A stretch of 64,000 bases of DNA from Panulirus ornatus (lineage: Eukaryota > Arthropoda > Malacostraca > Decapoda > Palinuridae): NCBI RefSeq assembly GCF_036320965.1, contig NC_092235.1, positions 28,307,476 through 28,371,475 of the forward strand, read 5' to 3'. This document shows, piece by piece, positions 56,301 to 61,876 of the stretch (positions within the stretch are counted from its first letter, which is position 1; every line of letters starts with the position of its first letter). The translations under genes and the position numbers were made by a program. The notes under the pieces are model-generated. The model was not told where the DNA came from. It made no database searches and saw nothing but the letters and a program-made list of their open reading frames with translations.

Positions 56301-57191
56301 ATGACTCAAGCTACTTGGACAATGCGAGCTGCTGCCTCTGGCACACGGAACAGGTCCAGGTGATATTCCATCTGCGACCAAGCTGAGGTCAAACCTGGAC
56401 GGAGATGCAACACCTCGGATGAGGTCAATACGACAGAGGACGCTGACGTACAAGACATAAAACTGAAAACATAACTGAATAATGTGCTCATACCTGCATG
56501 AATAATGTGTTCACACCTGCATGAATAATGTGTTCACACCTGCATGAATAAATAACATGTGAATCACTTTTCTTCATCCGGTTTTAACCTGTGATGACAA
56601 TGTACAGACGTCACTCTGTACTGCACATTTTCCCCTACGGTTTGTGGGTCTTCAAGTCCATTTCCAAACGTTACTTGTGACCATCATTATCCTTACAAAC
56701 ACATTAATTAAAGATGTAACCAACTCTGATAACCAGGAACATATAGGTACGTCCTACCAACACCCCAGGTACTGGCATGACACTGTATGACCTTAGCTTG
56801 TCATAACGACCCACACTTCTCTCACTCTGCTACGTACGCGTCCTCCACTGAGGGGTCGACCCGTGCCCACTCAACACCATGCAAGCATCTACTCAACGTG
56901 CCAAGTATATGGCTCAACCTTCACTACTTACGAAGGTATAACCTGGAGAGGTGGGTAAGTAGGTAGGTTAGTTAATAGGTAATGGTGGTAGTTAGTAGGT
57001 AGGTGTGGTGGTGGTGGTAGTAAGTAGGGAGGTAGGTGTGGTGGTGGTGGTACTCACGCTATACGGTCGACTGCAGCCTCATCGTCGTCCGTGTGTCGTG
57101 GTGGTGGGAGGTGAGCAGCTTCCCGACGTCTGTACCTGAGGACGACCACGTGTGACGCCACGGAGAGCACCAGCATCAGTACAAGGAACAC
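19647..57191 (-). CDS. LMBR1: LMBR1/LMBR1L-family multipass membrane protein (spliced, 10 visible coding exons)
   Basis: Exons (transcript order): 57058-57191, 45843-45982, 45175-45278, 42330-42459, 29305-29376, 27074-27322, 24714-24901, 23341-23560, 22612-22768, 19647-19752. All introns are GT-AG, phases agree at each junction, and the sum is 1500 bp, i.e. 499 residues plus TAG. Nine hydrophobic segments can be counted, as in LMBR1 and LMBR1L. Family landmarks: [31 protein letters not shown] and F-D-L-L-G-D-F-G-K. Human relatives are about 490 residues; LMBR1L was first described as a lipocalin-1 receptor, and the fly relative is lilipod. The extreme N-terminus (about 15-20 residues) is not visible. 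I cannot separate LMBR1 from LMBR1L orthology by eye. The fourth visible intron (29377-42329) contains a complete gene on the other strand. Confidence 0.93.
19999..20466. mobile_element. RepA cluster: plus copy, minus copy, plus fragment (intron)
   Basis: 19999-20212 is a diverged plus-oriented RepA starting 'tatcccaggggatag'. 20219-20410 is a minus-oriented copy containing 'ggatttccagcc' and 'ttctacgacatgcaggga'. 20415-20466 is a plus-oriented 3' fragment with 'aggcccagtcctctgttc' and 'gcgggaaatggtgaatag'. The first two form an inverted repeat. Confidence 0.7.
20497..20543. repeat. (TA)n microsatellite
   Basis: About 23 TA units between the RepA fragment tail (A-run 20473-20489) and an RTE copy. 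Confidence 0.95.
20544..21275 (+). mobile_element. RTE copy, 5'-truncated, with 63-bp 5' inversion and 3' deletion
   Basis: 20607-21195 is an almost undamaged plus-strand frame: [49 protein letters not shown]. It covers the thumb and C-terminus of the RT polyprotein. 20544-20606 carries the directly preceding codons ([14 protein letters not shown]) on the opposite strand, i.e. inverted. After the stop the sequence jumps from GGCATGTG straight to TATGGGGTGGG of the tail, losing about 330 bp of 3' UTR, then fuses with a RepA piece at about 21276. Confidence 0.85.
21276..21368 (+). mobile_element. RepA fragment
   Basis: 'ccaaagaaggaacgagagggccagg' through 'gcggaaatgcaatagtatg'; lacks the 5' half. 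Followed by an A-run and TA array. Confidence 0.65.
21382..21434. repeat. (TA)n microsatellite, imperfect
   Basis: TA run with 'taatata' interruptions, between two RepA copies. Confidence 0.9.
21435..21667 (+). mobile_element. RepA, best-preserved copy
   Basis: From 'tatccctggggatagggga' to 'gcgaatagtttgaaagaaaa', with (TA)n on both sides. Inner blocks: CCTGCGTGTCGTAGAAGGCG, GGGGGGCTGGAAATCCTCCC, a T-tract, AAGAAGGAACAGAG, CCAGGTGAGGGTATTCCC, AACGCTACCTCGCTAATGCG. It has no open frame or tRNA-like promoter boxes that I can see. About 233 bp. Confidence 0.8.
21668..21685. repeat. (TA)n microsatellite
   Basis: Nine TA units separating two plus RepA copies in tandem. Confidence 0.85.
21686..21834 (+). 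mobile_element. RepA copy, 5'-truncated
   Basis: Starts at 'acccctctcgctttttttt' and continues to 'gcgaatagtatgaaagaaag', immediately followed by a TA array. Confidence 0.75.
21835..21883. repeat. (TA)n microsatellite
   Basis: About 24 TA units between RepA and an RTE 3' UTR copy. Confidence 0.95.
21890..22550 (-). mobile_element. RTE 3' UTR and RT C-terminal remnant
   Basis: On the minus strand, 21897-22200 matches the RTE 3' UTR ('tgacagccagagacttgagt', 'gtgtgtggacgtggatg', 'tgggttgggcc' and the terminal 'ctacctcactaacgcgggag'). 22201-22550 is a more diverged stretch matching the coding end (e.g. 'ccttgattgaac'-type 'ttgaaccagggcaac', 'aggagggtgaggggc'). Two insertions or one diverged copy. 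Confidence 0.55.
22612..22768 (-). CDS. LMBR1: LMBR1 gene, visible exon 9 (last helix)
   Basis: [21 protein letters not shown] then the final helix and [11 protein letters not shown]. Acceptor TTTTGCCAG, donor GTGAGT (22606-22611). Ends two bases into an Arg codon. Confidence 0.95.
23072..23173. repeat. Tandem duplication, unit about 52 bp (intron)
   Basis: 'tctcctcaataatctgctcatgctataattgatgagtgaatataagata' is repeated once with a few changes. Confidence 0.65.
23341..23560 (-). CDS. LMBR1: LMBR1 gene, visible exon 8 (two helices)
   Basis: [17 protein letters not shown], the helix ending S-L-L-G-C-Y-S-L-P, the loop P-R-P-R-D-T-P-M, and the second helix with [15 protein letters not shown]. 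Acceptor CCATACAG, donor GTAAGT (23335-23340). This is the most conserved stretch of the family. Confidence 0.95.
23990..24145. repeat. Tandem repeat, unit about 66 bp (intron)
   Basis: The block 'tactggt(g/a)cacatgt' ... 'gctcagctcttctaggtagagg' ... appears twice with drift, with a partial third start at 24140. Confidence 0.55.
24714..24901 (-). CDS. LMBR1: LMBR1 gene, visible exon 7
   Basis: [16 protein letters not shown] then helix [11 protein letters not shown], ending E-A-Q-Q-G-K. Acceptor TTGACAG, donor GTGGGT (24708-24713); ends on a codon boundary. Confidence 0.93.
24902..27073 (-). other. LMBR1 intron, AT-rich, no feature seen
   Basis: Intron between exons 7 and 6. Read for exons and repeats; only chance frames. 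Confidence 0.5.
27074..27322 (-). CDS. LMBR1: LMBR1 gene, visible exon 6 (C-T-P-V-G-L and cytosolic loop)
   Basis: Begins [14 protein letters not shown], then a hydrophilic loop with [11 protein letters not shown] and [15 protein letters not shown]. The acceptor must be TTTACAG|TG for the frame to continue from the previous exon. Donor GTATGC is at 27068-27073. The loop is the least conserved part of the family. Confidence 0.93.
27505..27588. repeat. (TA)n microsatellite
   Basis: About 40 TA units with minor interruptions, abutting the 3' end of a minus RepA. Confidence 0.95.
27589..27746 (-). mobile_element. RepA copy (left arm of an inverted pair)
   Basis: Minus-oriented RepA from the 3' module ('attcgccatttcccgcttta' on the plus strand) to 'ccagccccccgctcc', where it stops at a TA array. 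Its 5' quarter is missing. Confidence 0.75.
27747..27803. repeat. (TA)n microsatellite at the centre of an inverted RepA pair
   Basis: About 28 TA units; the flanks are mirror copies of RepA truncated at the same internal point. Confidence 0.95.
27804..27963 (+). mobile_element. RepA copy (right arm of an inverted pair)
   Basis: Starts 'agcggggggctggaaatcct' and runs to 'gaatagtataaaaagaaaa'. It is the near-exact reverse complement of 27589-27746. Confidence 0.75.
27978..28378 (+). mobile_element. Rearranged RTE copy: 3' UTR joined in front of coding sequence
   Basis: 27985-28222 is RTE 3' UTR ('acatgacagctagagactga', 'gaataaaggcagacagtatg', 'atatttgcgtgtg'). At about 28222 it switches to coding sequence that normally lies far upstream ([28 protein letters not shown]), stopping at a TA array at 28379. 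The order is thus inverted relative to an intact element. Confidence 0.8.
28379..28422. repeat. (TA)n microsatellite
   Basis: About 22 TA units. Confidence 0.95.
28425..28600 (-). mobile_element. RTE 3' UTR fragment
   Basis: Minus-strand match to the RTE 3' UTR: 'gtgacagctagagactgagt', 'gggcagggtagtgacaggaa', 'ggcaagcaagtatgaa'. It faces the plus-oriented UTR at 27985-28222. Confidence 0.6.
28770..28885 (+). repeat. RepB interspersed repeat, copy 3
   Basis: 'aggactcatttctgacaggg', 'tgatattacccaggacctct', 'gaaatgatggactcctttga', 'agtgaaaagttttttgatga'; collinear with copies at 10680, 18036 and 39718. Confidence 0.6.
28985..29225. repeat. Degenerate tandem repeat, unit about 49 bp, about 5 copies (intron)
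   Basis: Repeating core 'cagttccataactagtgttt' followed by 'aaatagattattaaccttta' with gradual drift. Confidence 0.85.
29305..29376 (-). CDS. LMBR1: LMBR1 gene, visible exon 5 (72 bp)
   Basis: Short exon, acceptor CATTTTCCAG, donor GTAAGT (29299-29304). It encodes [19 protein letters not shown], matching the family's L-W-E-F-Y-L-P-Y-L-Y-S pattern. No ATG-to-stop frame would reveal it; it is found by phase and homology. Confidence 0.93.
31197..31271. repeat. (TATC)n-(TA)n compound microsatellite
   Basis: Five to six 'tatc' units followed by about 27 TA units. Confidence 0.95.
31477..31537. repeat. (TA)n microsatellite
   Basis: About 30 TA units. Confidence 0.95.
31570..31660 (+). repeat. 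tRNA-derived SINE fragment
   Basis: Contains GGGTTCGATCC at 31589-31599, a match to the B box / T arm of tRNA genes, but no A box upstream. Downstream 'tggaggtttgtacgttctac' and 'aaggtgtgcgttcatg' resemble the tail of the element at 48855-48960. A fragment, not a functional tRNA. Confidence 0.4.
31662..31729. repeat. (TA)n microsatellite
   Basis: About 34 TA units. Confidence 0.95.
31735..31906 (-). repeat. Interspersed SINE-like repeat ending in (TG)n, copy 1
   Basis: 'ataagccagttatctaatta', 'aaccagctcccaaagggag', 'gaatgaacatctgggttt' correspond block by block to 47568-47720. Both run into a (TG)n tract (31878-31906). The 47-kb copy has a tRNA B-box-like sequence on the minus strand. Confidence 0.55.
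33431..34315 (+). CDS. Nested gene, coding exon 1 (anchor and stem)
   Basis: Residues 1-295. The anchor helix is [14 protein letters not shown]. The stem is rich in Asn, Ser and His, with C-K-C near 218. It ends A-I-I-F-H-S-E-M-K, with donor AAA|GTGTGA, a weak match; the alternative is reading through to TGA at 34319. Joining to the next acceptor preserves phase 0 and produces [10 protein letters not shown]. Confidence 0.8.
33431..39603 (+). CDS. Type II membrane protein with glycosyltransferase-like C-terminal domain (5 coding exons, nested gene)
   Basis: Exons 33431-34315, 34451-34664, 37704-37855, 38620-38787, 39388-39603; 1635 bp, 544 residues, phases consistent. I chose the ATG at 33431, just after acceptor TTTCAGCAG. 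Residues 1-12 are basic, 13-34 are one hydrophobic helix (signal anchor), and 35-280 are a polar, N-x-S/T-rich stem with several Cys. From about 296 a compact domain begins: [29 protein letters not shown], the R-D-T-D-S motif (395-399) with [18 protein letters not shown] and M-G-G-A-W-G-G. The D-x-D, anchor and stem suggest a Golgi-type GT-A glycosyltransferase. The fold is my inference from motifs and no substrate can be named. It lies inside an intron of the LMBR1 gene on the opposite strand. Confidence 0.82.
34451..34664 (+). CDS. Nested gene, coding exon 2
   Basis: Acceptor CTCTCCTGCAG, donor GTAAAG. Residues 296-366: [43 protein letters not shown]. The beta-strand pattern followed by Y-P-x-W is the typical start of this kind of transferase domain. 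Confidence 0.85.
36600..37445 (-). mobile_element. Old RTE endonuclease fragment in the nested gene's intron
   Basis: Minus-strand pieces, broken by stops: [12 protein letters not shown] near 37360-37400 (the catalytic E-T-K of APE-type endonucleases), [36 protein letters not shown] and E-F-G-K-E-A-C-V. This is the endonuclease portion missing from the copy at 15461-17395. Strongly decayed. Confidence 0.65.
37511..37610 (-). mobile_element. RepA fragment, diverged
   Basis: Plus-strand text 'gaggatggtttcctgccccc', 'cttttctgttgcctcctaca', 'ctttcttcccctccattccc' corresponds to the 5' half of RepA in minus orientation. Confidence 0.5.
37704..37855 (+). CDS. Nested gene, coding exon 3 (R-D-T-D-S motif)
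   Basis: Acceptor CTGCCTAACAG, donor GTAAGA. Residues 367-417, with [17 protein letters not shown] (395-399) and the acidic helix [11 protein letters not shown]. The D-x-D pair is the likely metal/nucleotide-sugar site. Confidence 0.87.
38620..38787 (+). CDS. Nested gene, coding exon 4
   Basis: Acceptor TTTTTCCTAACCAG, donor GTTAGT. Residues 418-473: [28 protein letters not shown]. Phase 0 at both ends. Confidence 0.87.
39178..39252 (+). mobile_element. RepA 3' fragment in the nested gene's last intron
   Basis: 'aaaggcccagtcctctgttc', 'ttaatgctacctcgctaatg', 'gcgggaaatggagaatagta' and a 'tgaaagaaaag' tail. Only the 3' 70 bp are present, and there is no TA array here. Confidence 0.75.
39388..39603 (+). 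CDS. Nested gene, terminal coding exon
   Basis: Acceptor [20 protein letters not shown] then [18 protein letters not shown] and a Cys-rich end (C-P-V-Q-C, W-I-Y-C) with TAA at 39601-39603. Possible poly(A) signals: ATTAAA at 39851-39856 and AATAAA at 40254-40259. Confidence 0.85.
   Translation, partial: QLLWPTLKKNHLAHDAYWCHKFPSSQPFPSRRLNYTFVGMRSFRGDYSDDSVHQPCPVQCRPAKHKDWIYC
39718..39835 (+). repeat. RepB interspersed repeat, copy 4 (in the nested gene's 3' UTR region)
   Basis: 'ccctaggacctcttttctgg', 'ggcttctgcaacttcaagg', 'caatcagtaactggaaatga', 'agtgaaaagttctttgctca'. Closest to copy 2 in its 5' half and to copy 3 in its 3' half. Confidence 0.6.
39836..41570. other. Intron / downstream DNA without recognised features
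   Basis: AT-rich. Holds the probable poly(A) region of the nested gene at its start; otherwise nothing recognisable. Confidence 0.35.
41572..41892. repeat. Degenerate tandem repeat, unit about 33-38 bp (intron)
   Basis: The phrase 'cactgtactccaytggctca' plus 'aaaggccaaa' recurs about nine times with heavy drift, for example near 41610, 41655, 41700, 41745, 41780 and 41860. Confidence 0.65.
42330..42459 (-). CDS. LMBR1: LMBR1 gene, visible exon 4
   Basis: [13 protein letters not shown] then a long hydrophobic helix and [11 protein letters not shown]. Acceptor CAATTGCAG, donor GTGAGT (42324-42329). It ends one base into a codon. The next intron is the 13-kb one with the nested gene. Confidence 0.95.
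42460..45174 (-). other. LMBR1 intron 3, with a possible old reverse-transcriptase relic
   Basis: Mostly unique AT-rich DNA. 43840-44110 on the minus strand resembles, very weakly, the RTE RT palm region ('atccatataaactttcaaca' against 'atccataaacaaattaaaca' in the copy at 16015-16035). Confidence 0.3.
45175..45278 (-). CDS. LMBR1: LMBR1 gene, visible exon 3
   Basis: Completes the Gly codon and continues [14 protein letters not shown], ending [11 protein letters not shown]. Two donors are close. GTAAGG at 45174-45179 breaks the frame; GTATGA at 45169-45174 keeps phase 0 and yields S-R-K followed by G-L-R-A-R-I, as in family members. I therefore chose the latter. Confidence 0.92.
45455..45553. 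repeat. Tandem duplication, unit about 50 bp (exon-free intron)
   Basis: 'cccctgaagagttaaactcc' ... 'gatgctataccaact' is repeated as 'cccctgatgagttaaactcc' ... 'gatactataccaact'. Confidence 0.75.
45843..45982 (-). CDS. LMBR1: LMBR1 gene, visible exon 2
   Basis: Acceptor CTACAG and donor GTAGGT (45837-45842). It encodes [13 protein letters not shown] then the family hallmark [14 protein letters not shown] and [11 protein letters not shown]. Visible protein residues 45-91; ends one base into a Gly codon. Confidence 0.95.
46034..46107 (-). mobile_element. (CA)n plus RepA/RTE 3' module fragment
   Basis: (CA)10 at 46034-46053 followed by 'tttcaaacttgatcgccgtt' and 'gcgaggtattgctaggaaca', the minus-oriented 3'-terminal module. 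Confidence 0.55.
47125..47164. repeat. (AAT)n microsatellite
   Basis: About 13 'aat' units. Confidence 0.9.
47345..47436. repeat. (GA)n microsatellite
   Basis: About 46 uninterrupted GA units. Confidence 0.98.
47560..47720 (-). repeat. tRNA-derived SINE-like repeat ending in (TG)n, copy 2
   Basis: On the minus strand CGGGTACAAATCCTGGTC at 47648-47665 resembles a tRNA B box; the upstream 'gtcagcacaggccagcgg' may be a decayed A box. The plus-strand blocks 'taagccaggtatctaattat' and 'gaccagcccagagggaagga' match 31740-31790. A (TG)n tract (47697-47716) is adjacent in both copies. Confidence 0.55.
48855..48960 (-). repeat. tRNA-derived SINE with both promoter boxes
   Basis: Minus strand: 'cctccgtggtacagcggtca' (A-box-like, GTGGTACAGCGG) near 48945-48926, then GGTTCGAATCCTGG (B box) near 48894-48881, about 35 bp apart as in a tRNA. 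The acceptor ends do not pair well, so I call a SINE head rather than a tRNA gene. Confidence 0.6.
49845..49998. repeat. Direct duplication, unit about 77 bp
   Basis: 'ttcagtcttaaatactgatt' ... 'cactgtattctaatcatag' is repeated as 'ttcagtcttaaaaactgaca' ... 'caccgtattctaatcatgg'. Confidence 0.7.
53314..53352. repeat. (CA)n microsatellite
   Basis: About 19 CA units. Confidence 0.95.
56472..56552. repeat. Tandem repeat, 23-27-bp unit, about 3.5 copies
   Basis: 'ctgcatgaataatgtgttcacac' repeated head to tail, first unit with 'gctcatac'. Confidence 0.85.
57058..57191 (-). CDS. LMBR1: LMBR1 gene, visible exon 1 (first membrane segment)
   Basis: Acceptor TTCTCGTTCCTCAG precedes 57191; the donor GTGAGT is at 57052-57057. 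It encodes [12 protein letters not shown], then V-V-L-R-Y-R-R-R and an acidic D-D-D-E-A-A loop, matching the first helix and R-Y-K-R-K loop of LMBR1 proteins. It starts on a codon boundary and ends two bases into a codon. Because it starts without a Met at the expected place, another exon upstream is required. Confidence 0.9.
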
Positions 57192-58616
57192 CTGAGGAAC
57201 GAGAACACGTCATCACTTAACATATCTCACCATGACCATCACTGGTTAACACTATTTAACATGAACACCTCGGGGGTGATGAAGGCCCAGTCTCTACATG
57301 CAACGGTCACTGGCCTCACACCCTCCCACGGGGTAGTGCTTTCATGTACACTCTCATGTGAAGCACTGCCTGGAGGGCGGTGTGACTGGCCGGGGGGCCT
57401 CACACCACTCTCTGGGGGAATGATCCTTCCACACACACATTCATTCTAATGCCTCCCCCCCCCCCACTCCTTGCTGGGGGGCCTCAGACCACAACCTGAC
57501 CACCAAGAATGAGAAATGTTTTCCTGTACACTCAGGTAGTCGGTCTCCCCTCACCATCACCATACGGCTATCATAATGCCTCTCACCATCACCATACGTC
57601 TGGGAATGGTGATAGTTATGGTGGTGAGAGGCAGTGAGGAAGAGCATGATGGCAGTAGTGGGTGGTGGGGACTCCCTCCCTGTCACCAGCAACCGCGACG
57701 GACCTCAATCAATGGGACAGCGGCAGCAGACGGCGGCTCCAGCAGTCTGCGGCCACACGCACCCACCTTCACCACCTGCCAGCTGGACGGCACGCCACCT
57801 GGGAGGGTGGGGGTCTGCTCCATGATCCACCTGTGAGCCTCAGGGAGACCTTCCCCGGCGGGTCTATGTTGGTCCTCACGCCAGGGAGACGTGGGATCGG
57901 GTTTGGAAAGTGGCAGTGGTCGCCCCGGCACACCACACTGGAGTCTCCATATTTACAATTCCTCGTTCATCCCGGTACATAAGGTCGCTGCCCGCTCCTC
58001 CTACCCCACCTCGAGGAGGCACTCATTACGTCACTGCTCGCGGCACCACCGTGCTCTGTGACGTAACACTGTCTCTACTGTGTGTGGTGCCACAGCAGGA
58101 ACCTCCGGTGGCGCCACACAACTGCAGGAGCTGGAACCTCCTTCCTGACCCCCTGGGGATGGGCGGCTGTCACAGTAAGCGTCAGCAAGACAAGAGAAGC
58201 AATACAATAAACAGTTTCGTTTAGCATGAGCTCAGACTAACGAGTCACAATACTGACCGAGTTGTGACATGTCCGATTTCCAGCATCCAGTTCCAGGCAG
58301 TGGGTGAGCTTTGAGACCAAAGTTCAGTAAAGGTTTTTGTATCAGTGGTAACTGTCACCACCATTTACCTCCACTTAAAATGATGAGACACAGGAACGCA
58401 TATTCTGTTGTTTATTTCATTTCAGTCGACTACTACTGCCGTCAACAACGCCTCCCAGCAACACTCAACTTTCCCGACCCGCCCTAGGCTGTGGCAAGCC
58501 CACACCAGCAGGAAGCCCGGCTCACACCCCCGCCACTCACCGTTCTGACGAGGCCGCACGATCACCTGAACTCCTGATGCTTGACTTGCTGGCCTAACGG
58601 ATCATGCTGGGCAACA
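57192..58616. other. GC-richer region upstream of the first visible LMBR1 exon
   Basis: Noticeably richer in G+C and CpG than the rest of the window, especially 57660-58170. Donor-like GTGAGTGG on the minus strand at 58540-58547 was considered for the missing first exon, but its upstream frame has a stop and does not resemble the family N-terminus. It could be a promoter-proximal region; not demonstrated. Confidence 0.3.
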
Positions 58617-59078
58617 TCAACACCTGCCCACACACCACCACAAACAACACCTGCTCACACACCACCACAAACAACACCTGCTCACACACCACCACAAACA
58701 ACACCTGCCCACACACCACCACAAACAACACCTGCTCACACACCACCACAAACAACACCTGCCCACACACCACACAAACAACACCTGCCCACACACCACA
58801 CAAACAACACCTGCCCACACACCACCACAAACAACACCTGCTCACACACCACCACAAACAACACCTGCCCACACACCACACAAACAACACCTGCCCACAC
58901 ACCATACAAACAACACCTGCCCACACACCACCACAAACAACACCTGCTCACACACCACCACAAACAACACCTGCCCACACACCACACAAACAACACCTGC
59001 CAACACACCACCACAAACAACACCTGCCCACACACCACCACAAACAACACCTGCCAACACACCACCACAAACAACAAT
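58617..59078. repeat. Minisatellite, 26-27-bp unit, about 17 copies
   Basis: Unit 'acctgcccacacaccaccac' plus 'aaacaac', with two alternating variants (gcccac / gctcac / gccaac) and a 26-bp form lacking part of 'ccac'. All six frames are open by repetition, so the apparent ORFs are not genes. Confidence 0.97.
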
Positions 59079-59487
59079 GTTCTGAGCAAAAAATAGTGTA
59101 AAACAAACCAGTTATAATGCCACAGGCGTCAAGATGTAACAGTTATTAAACTTACAATAAATCATACAACTGACAGAATATGTCTACATGACTACAAACA
59201 AAACAGATGGTGTAAGTTTATACTACAGCTGACCGGGTAAATCTTCGTATACATATACATGTGAAGACAACACAATGCAGTAAAGTATGACTAGCAGGCA
59301 CAAGTGTCACTGTTCTCACATGATGTGCCAACCTACTGAACCCTCAGGTCATGAGCCAACAACCTTTACTTCCTCAAACAATACACTGACATTCATCCTG
59401 CCTCACTCTCACCCACTTACCCTCAGTAAACAAAATATTCTGTGAAAATTTAAACAAATCCTATATACACAAATCAATTACTATTTT
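59079..59487. other. Spacer between two minisatellites
   Basis: AT-rich, no feature seen. Confidence 0.4.
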
Positions 59488-59915
59488 CCACAACTCAGTG
59501 TACACTGTACAGCCAACATAGCTCAAGTATACACTGTACAGGCAACACAGCTCAGGTGTACACTGTACAGGCAATACACCTCAGGTGTATACTGTACAGG
59601 CAACACAGCTCAGGTGTACACTGTACAGGCAATACACCTCAGGTGTATACTGTACAGGCAACACAGCTCAGGTGTACACTGTACAGGCAACACAGCTCAG
59701 GTGTACACTGTACAGGCAACACAGCTCAGGTGTACACTGTACAGGCAACACAGCTCAGGTGTACACTGTACAGGCAACACAGCTCAGGTGTACACTGTAC
59801 AGGCAACACAGCTCAGGTGTACACTGTACAGGCAACACAGCTCAGGTGTACACTGTACAGGCAACACAGCTCAGGTGTACACTGTACAGGCAACACAGCT
59901 CAGGTGTACACTGTA
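59488..59915. repeat. Minisatellite, 29-bp unit, about 14-15 copies
   Basis: Unit 'acagctcaggtgtacactgt' plus 'acaggcaac'. The unit holds two overlapping palindromes, GTGTACAC and CTGTACAG. The left units are diverged; the right ones (59663-59912) are identical or nearly so. Confidence 0.98.
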
Positions 59916-61785
59916 ATGGCAGCCGACTCGACAAGAAAGGGTGACATTCCCAGGTCACTTGAAAACCAGAACACTTCCTCGGAGGACTGACTCACAACCT
60001 GAGTCATACATATTGGTAGCAAAAACATATGGTGGATAAAATGTTTGACGTTAGGTGATATAAGGGGAGAGAGGAAACAAGAGTTTCATATAACGGGGGG
60101 GTGGGTGGGGGGTGTTGCAGGAAATGATGATAGCAATGTGCACACGAAGGAAAGATACAGCATTATGACGTCATAAGGAGGACACATTTGCCTTATGGGG
60201 TCGTAAAGATGGTGCAGACAAACCCAAGTTGCTGTGCTGACGACACACCGTTCTTGAACAGAAGCTGAGGTAGACAGAAGGGCAGGAGGTGTGTCCTTGG
60301 AGGGTGCTGGAGACCCCATCACCCCCCCCCCACATATGTCAACATTCCTGGGGGTTGGTTGAGCGAGCTGGCGGGATTACCTATATGTGCACAAGGAGTC
60401 CGCCAGTCGACCTCTCTCGTCTGCTACACACTCTTGTACCTATGTTCGTCGTCCAGTATAAATAAACTTGTAAAGGGCAGCAATAACATCAGCTCTTCTC
60501 CCTGGCTCACTGAATTTCGTGGCCTTAATTTTAATGTAATCTAGTCACCCTCTGCACCACATCATGAGTTAGGAGGACCAGACTGGTGACGCCCATTCTA
60601 ATTTGAGGCGACGGTGAACTGTACATATCTTTGTAAACATGTTCCTCCCCAGGTGTTCACCGTGGCTGTTGTTTGAAGTTATCACCAAGGGATGTACCAG
60701 GCTACACAGACCTTGACGGACCCACCACGGGGACATAAATAACTGAGGGAGTCAACCCTCCCAAATACTATTTGATGGACATGGAACTCCGTGAAATGAA
60801 AGCACATTGTGCCTATCATCTCTGGCATGGGTAATAATAGGAATCTTCCTGTTAGAGGGACATAGGGGCTCGCAGTACCCAGACTCTGGCTACCAAACTA
60901 CCCACCCAACCAGTACAACACACAAACAATGAACACATGACCTTCAAGTGCCCGGGTAAGGTGGCAGACGTAACCAAAATATTGACCTGATACATCAGGC
61001 CCTAGTTAACGTTAGCCGGGTCTACAACACCGGTTTGGTCAGGCCGTCATAAAGGTATATAGATCTGCTGGAGAGGGTCCAACAGACGGTAACAAAAACT
61101 GTACGTGAAATATGGGAGGTGAGATACAGGGAGTACAGTGTGTTGTCGCTGTGTTGTTGGTACGTACGTTCGCCTGGCGATGACGCTTAAGAGGAATCAT
61201 TACAGTGGAAGGTTAGCAGCCATACATCTGCCCAGGAAGGCCAATGTGGAGCCTTTCTTTCACTGGGTAAGAACATAACATCCACAGAGCACAACAACCA
61301 ACTATGTAAGACAAGTTCCACCACATATGAGGAAGTAATCGTACAGTAATCAACTTCTGCAAGTAACGAACAAGAGAACCAAATATCGCTAAGAAAAAGA
61401 GCATTTCAATTCTTTACGAAAAACGAAAAAAGATTAAAAAGCTGAGACCCTGGAGTTTTAAATTCCCTCTGCATCGGTCCTAGCAATAACCACACACACA
61501 CCCAGGTAGGTATGAGCGGTCGCTCACATGTGATGACAGGAGAAGCTAGGCCTGGCAGGTCCAACAGGAAACAAACAAAGAACACCGACCCGCCCGCCAC
61601 CTGTACGCCAGCAAAAATGGTCTCCAAAATAGTCATGCGTCGCTCAAACTAAAATATCTACTAAGGCAGATATAAATATATATAGCAGAGCCAAGTCTTA
61701 CGTAATTACAGCTTGGGGTATGAAATACAACATAACCTCTATATACCTGTATACACAAGTATATGGAGAGAATAAATACATGATT

Positions 61786-61790
<5 letters not shown>
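59916..61790. other. Unique DNA upstream of the LMBR1 gene
   Basis: No splice-supported coding frame and no match to the expected LMBR1 N-terminal exon. No tandem array. Confidence 0.3.

Positions 61791-61873
<83 letters not shown>
61791..61873. repeat. (TA)n microsatellite
   Basis: About 41 TA units directly joined to the truncated 5' end of an RTE copy. Confidence 0.97.

Positions 61874-61876
<3 letters not shown>

Larger units (their letters stand above)
45983..57057 (-). other. LMBR1 intron 1 (11 kb)
   Basis: Large intron with microsatellites, two SINE-like elements (47560-47720, 48855-48960) and otherwise unique sequence. Open frames of 60-145 codons here have no splice context or recognisable motifs. 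48300-48640 is a CCA/CAC-rich low-complexity stretch. Confidence 0.5.

Noticed and set aside
58500..58616. Minus-strand donor-like CG|GTGAGTGG considered as the LMBR1 first exon
   Set aside because: The frame required by the next exon has a TGA just upstream and the peptide does not resemble the family N-terminus.
58581..59101. Long open frames on both strands (up to 171 codons, Thr/His/Pro-rich or Cys/Val-rich)
   Set aside because: They are the translation of the 27-bp minisatellite, which lacks stops in all frames; no splice or start context.
59556..59990. Open frames in the 29-bp repeat, and a CRISPR-like regularity
   Set aside because: The units are directly contiguous without unique spacers, in an animal genome; this is a minisatellite.
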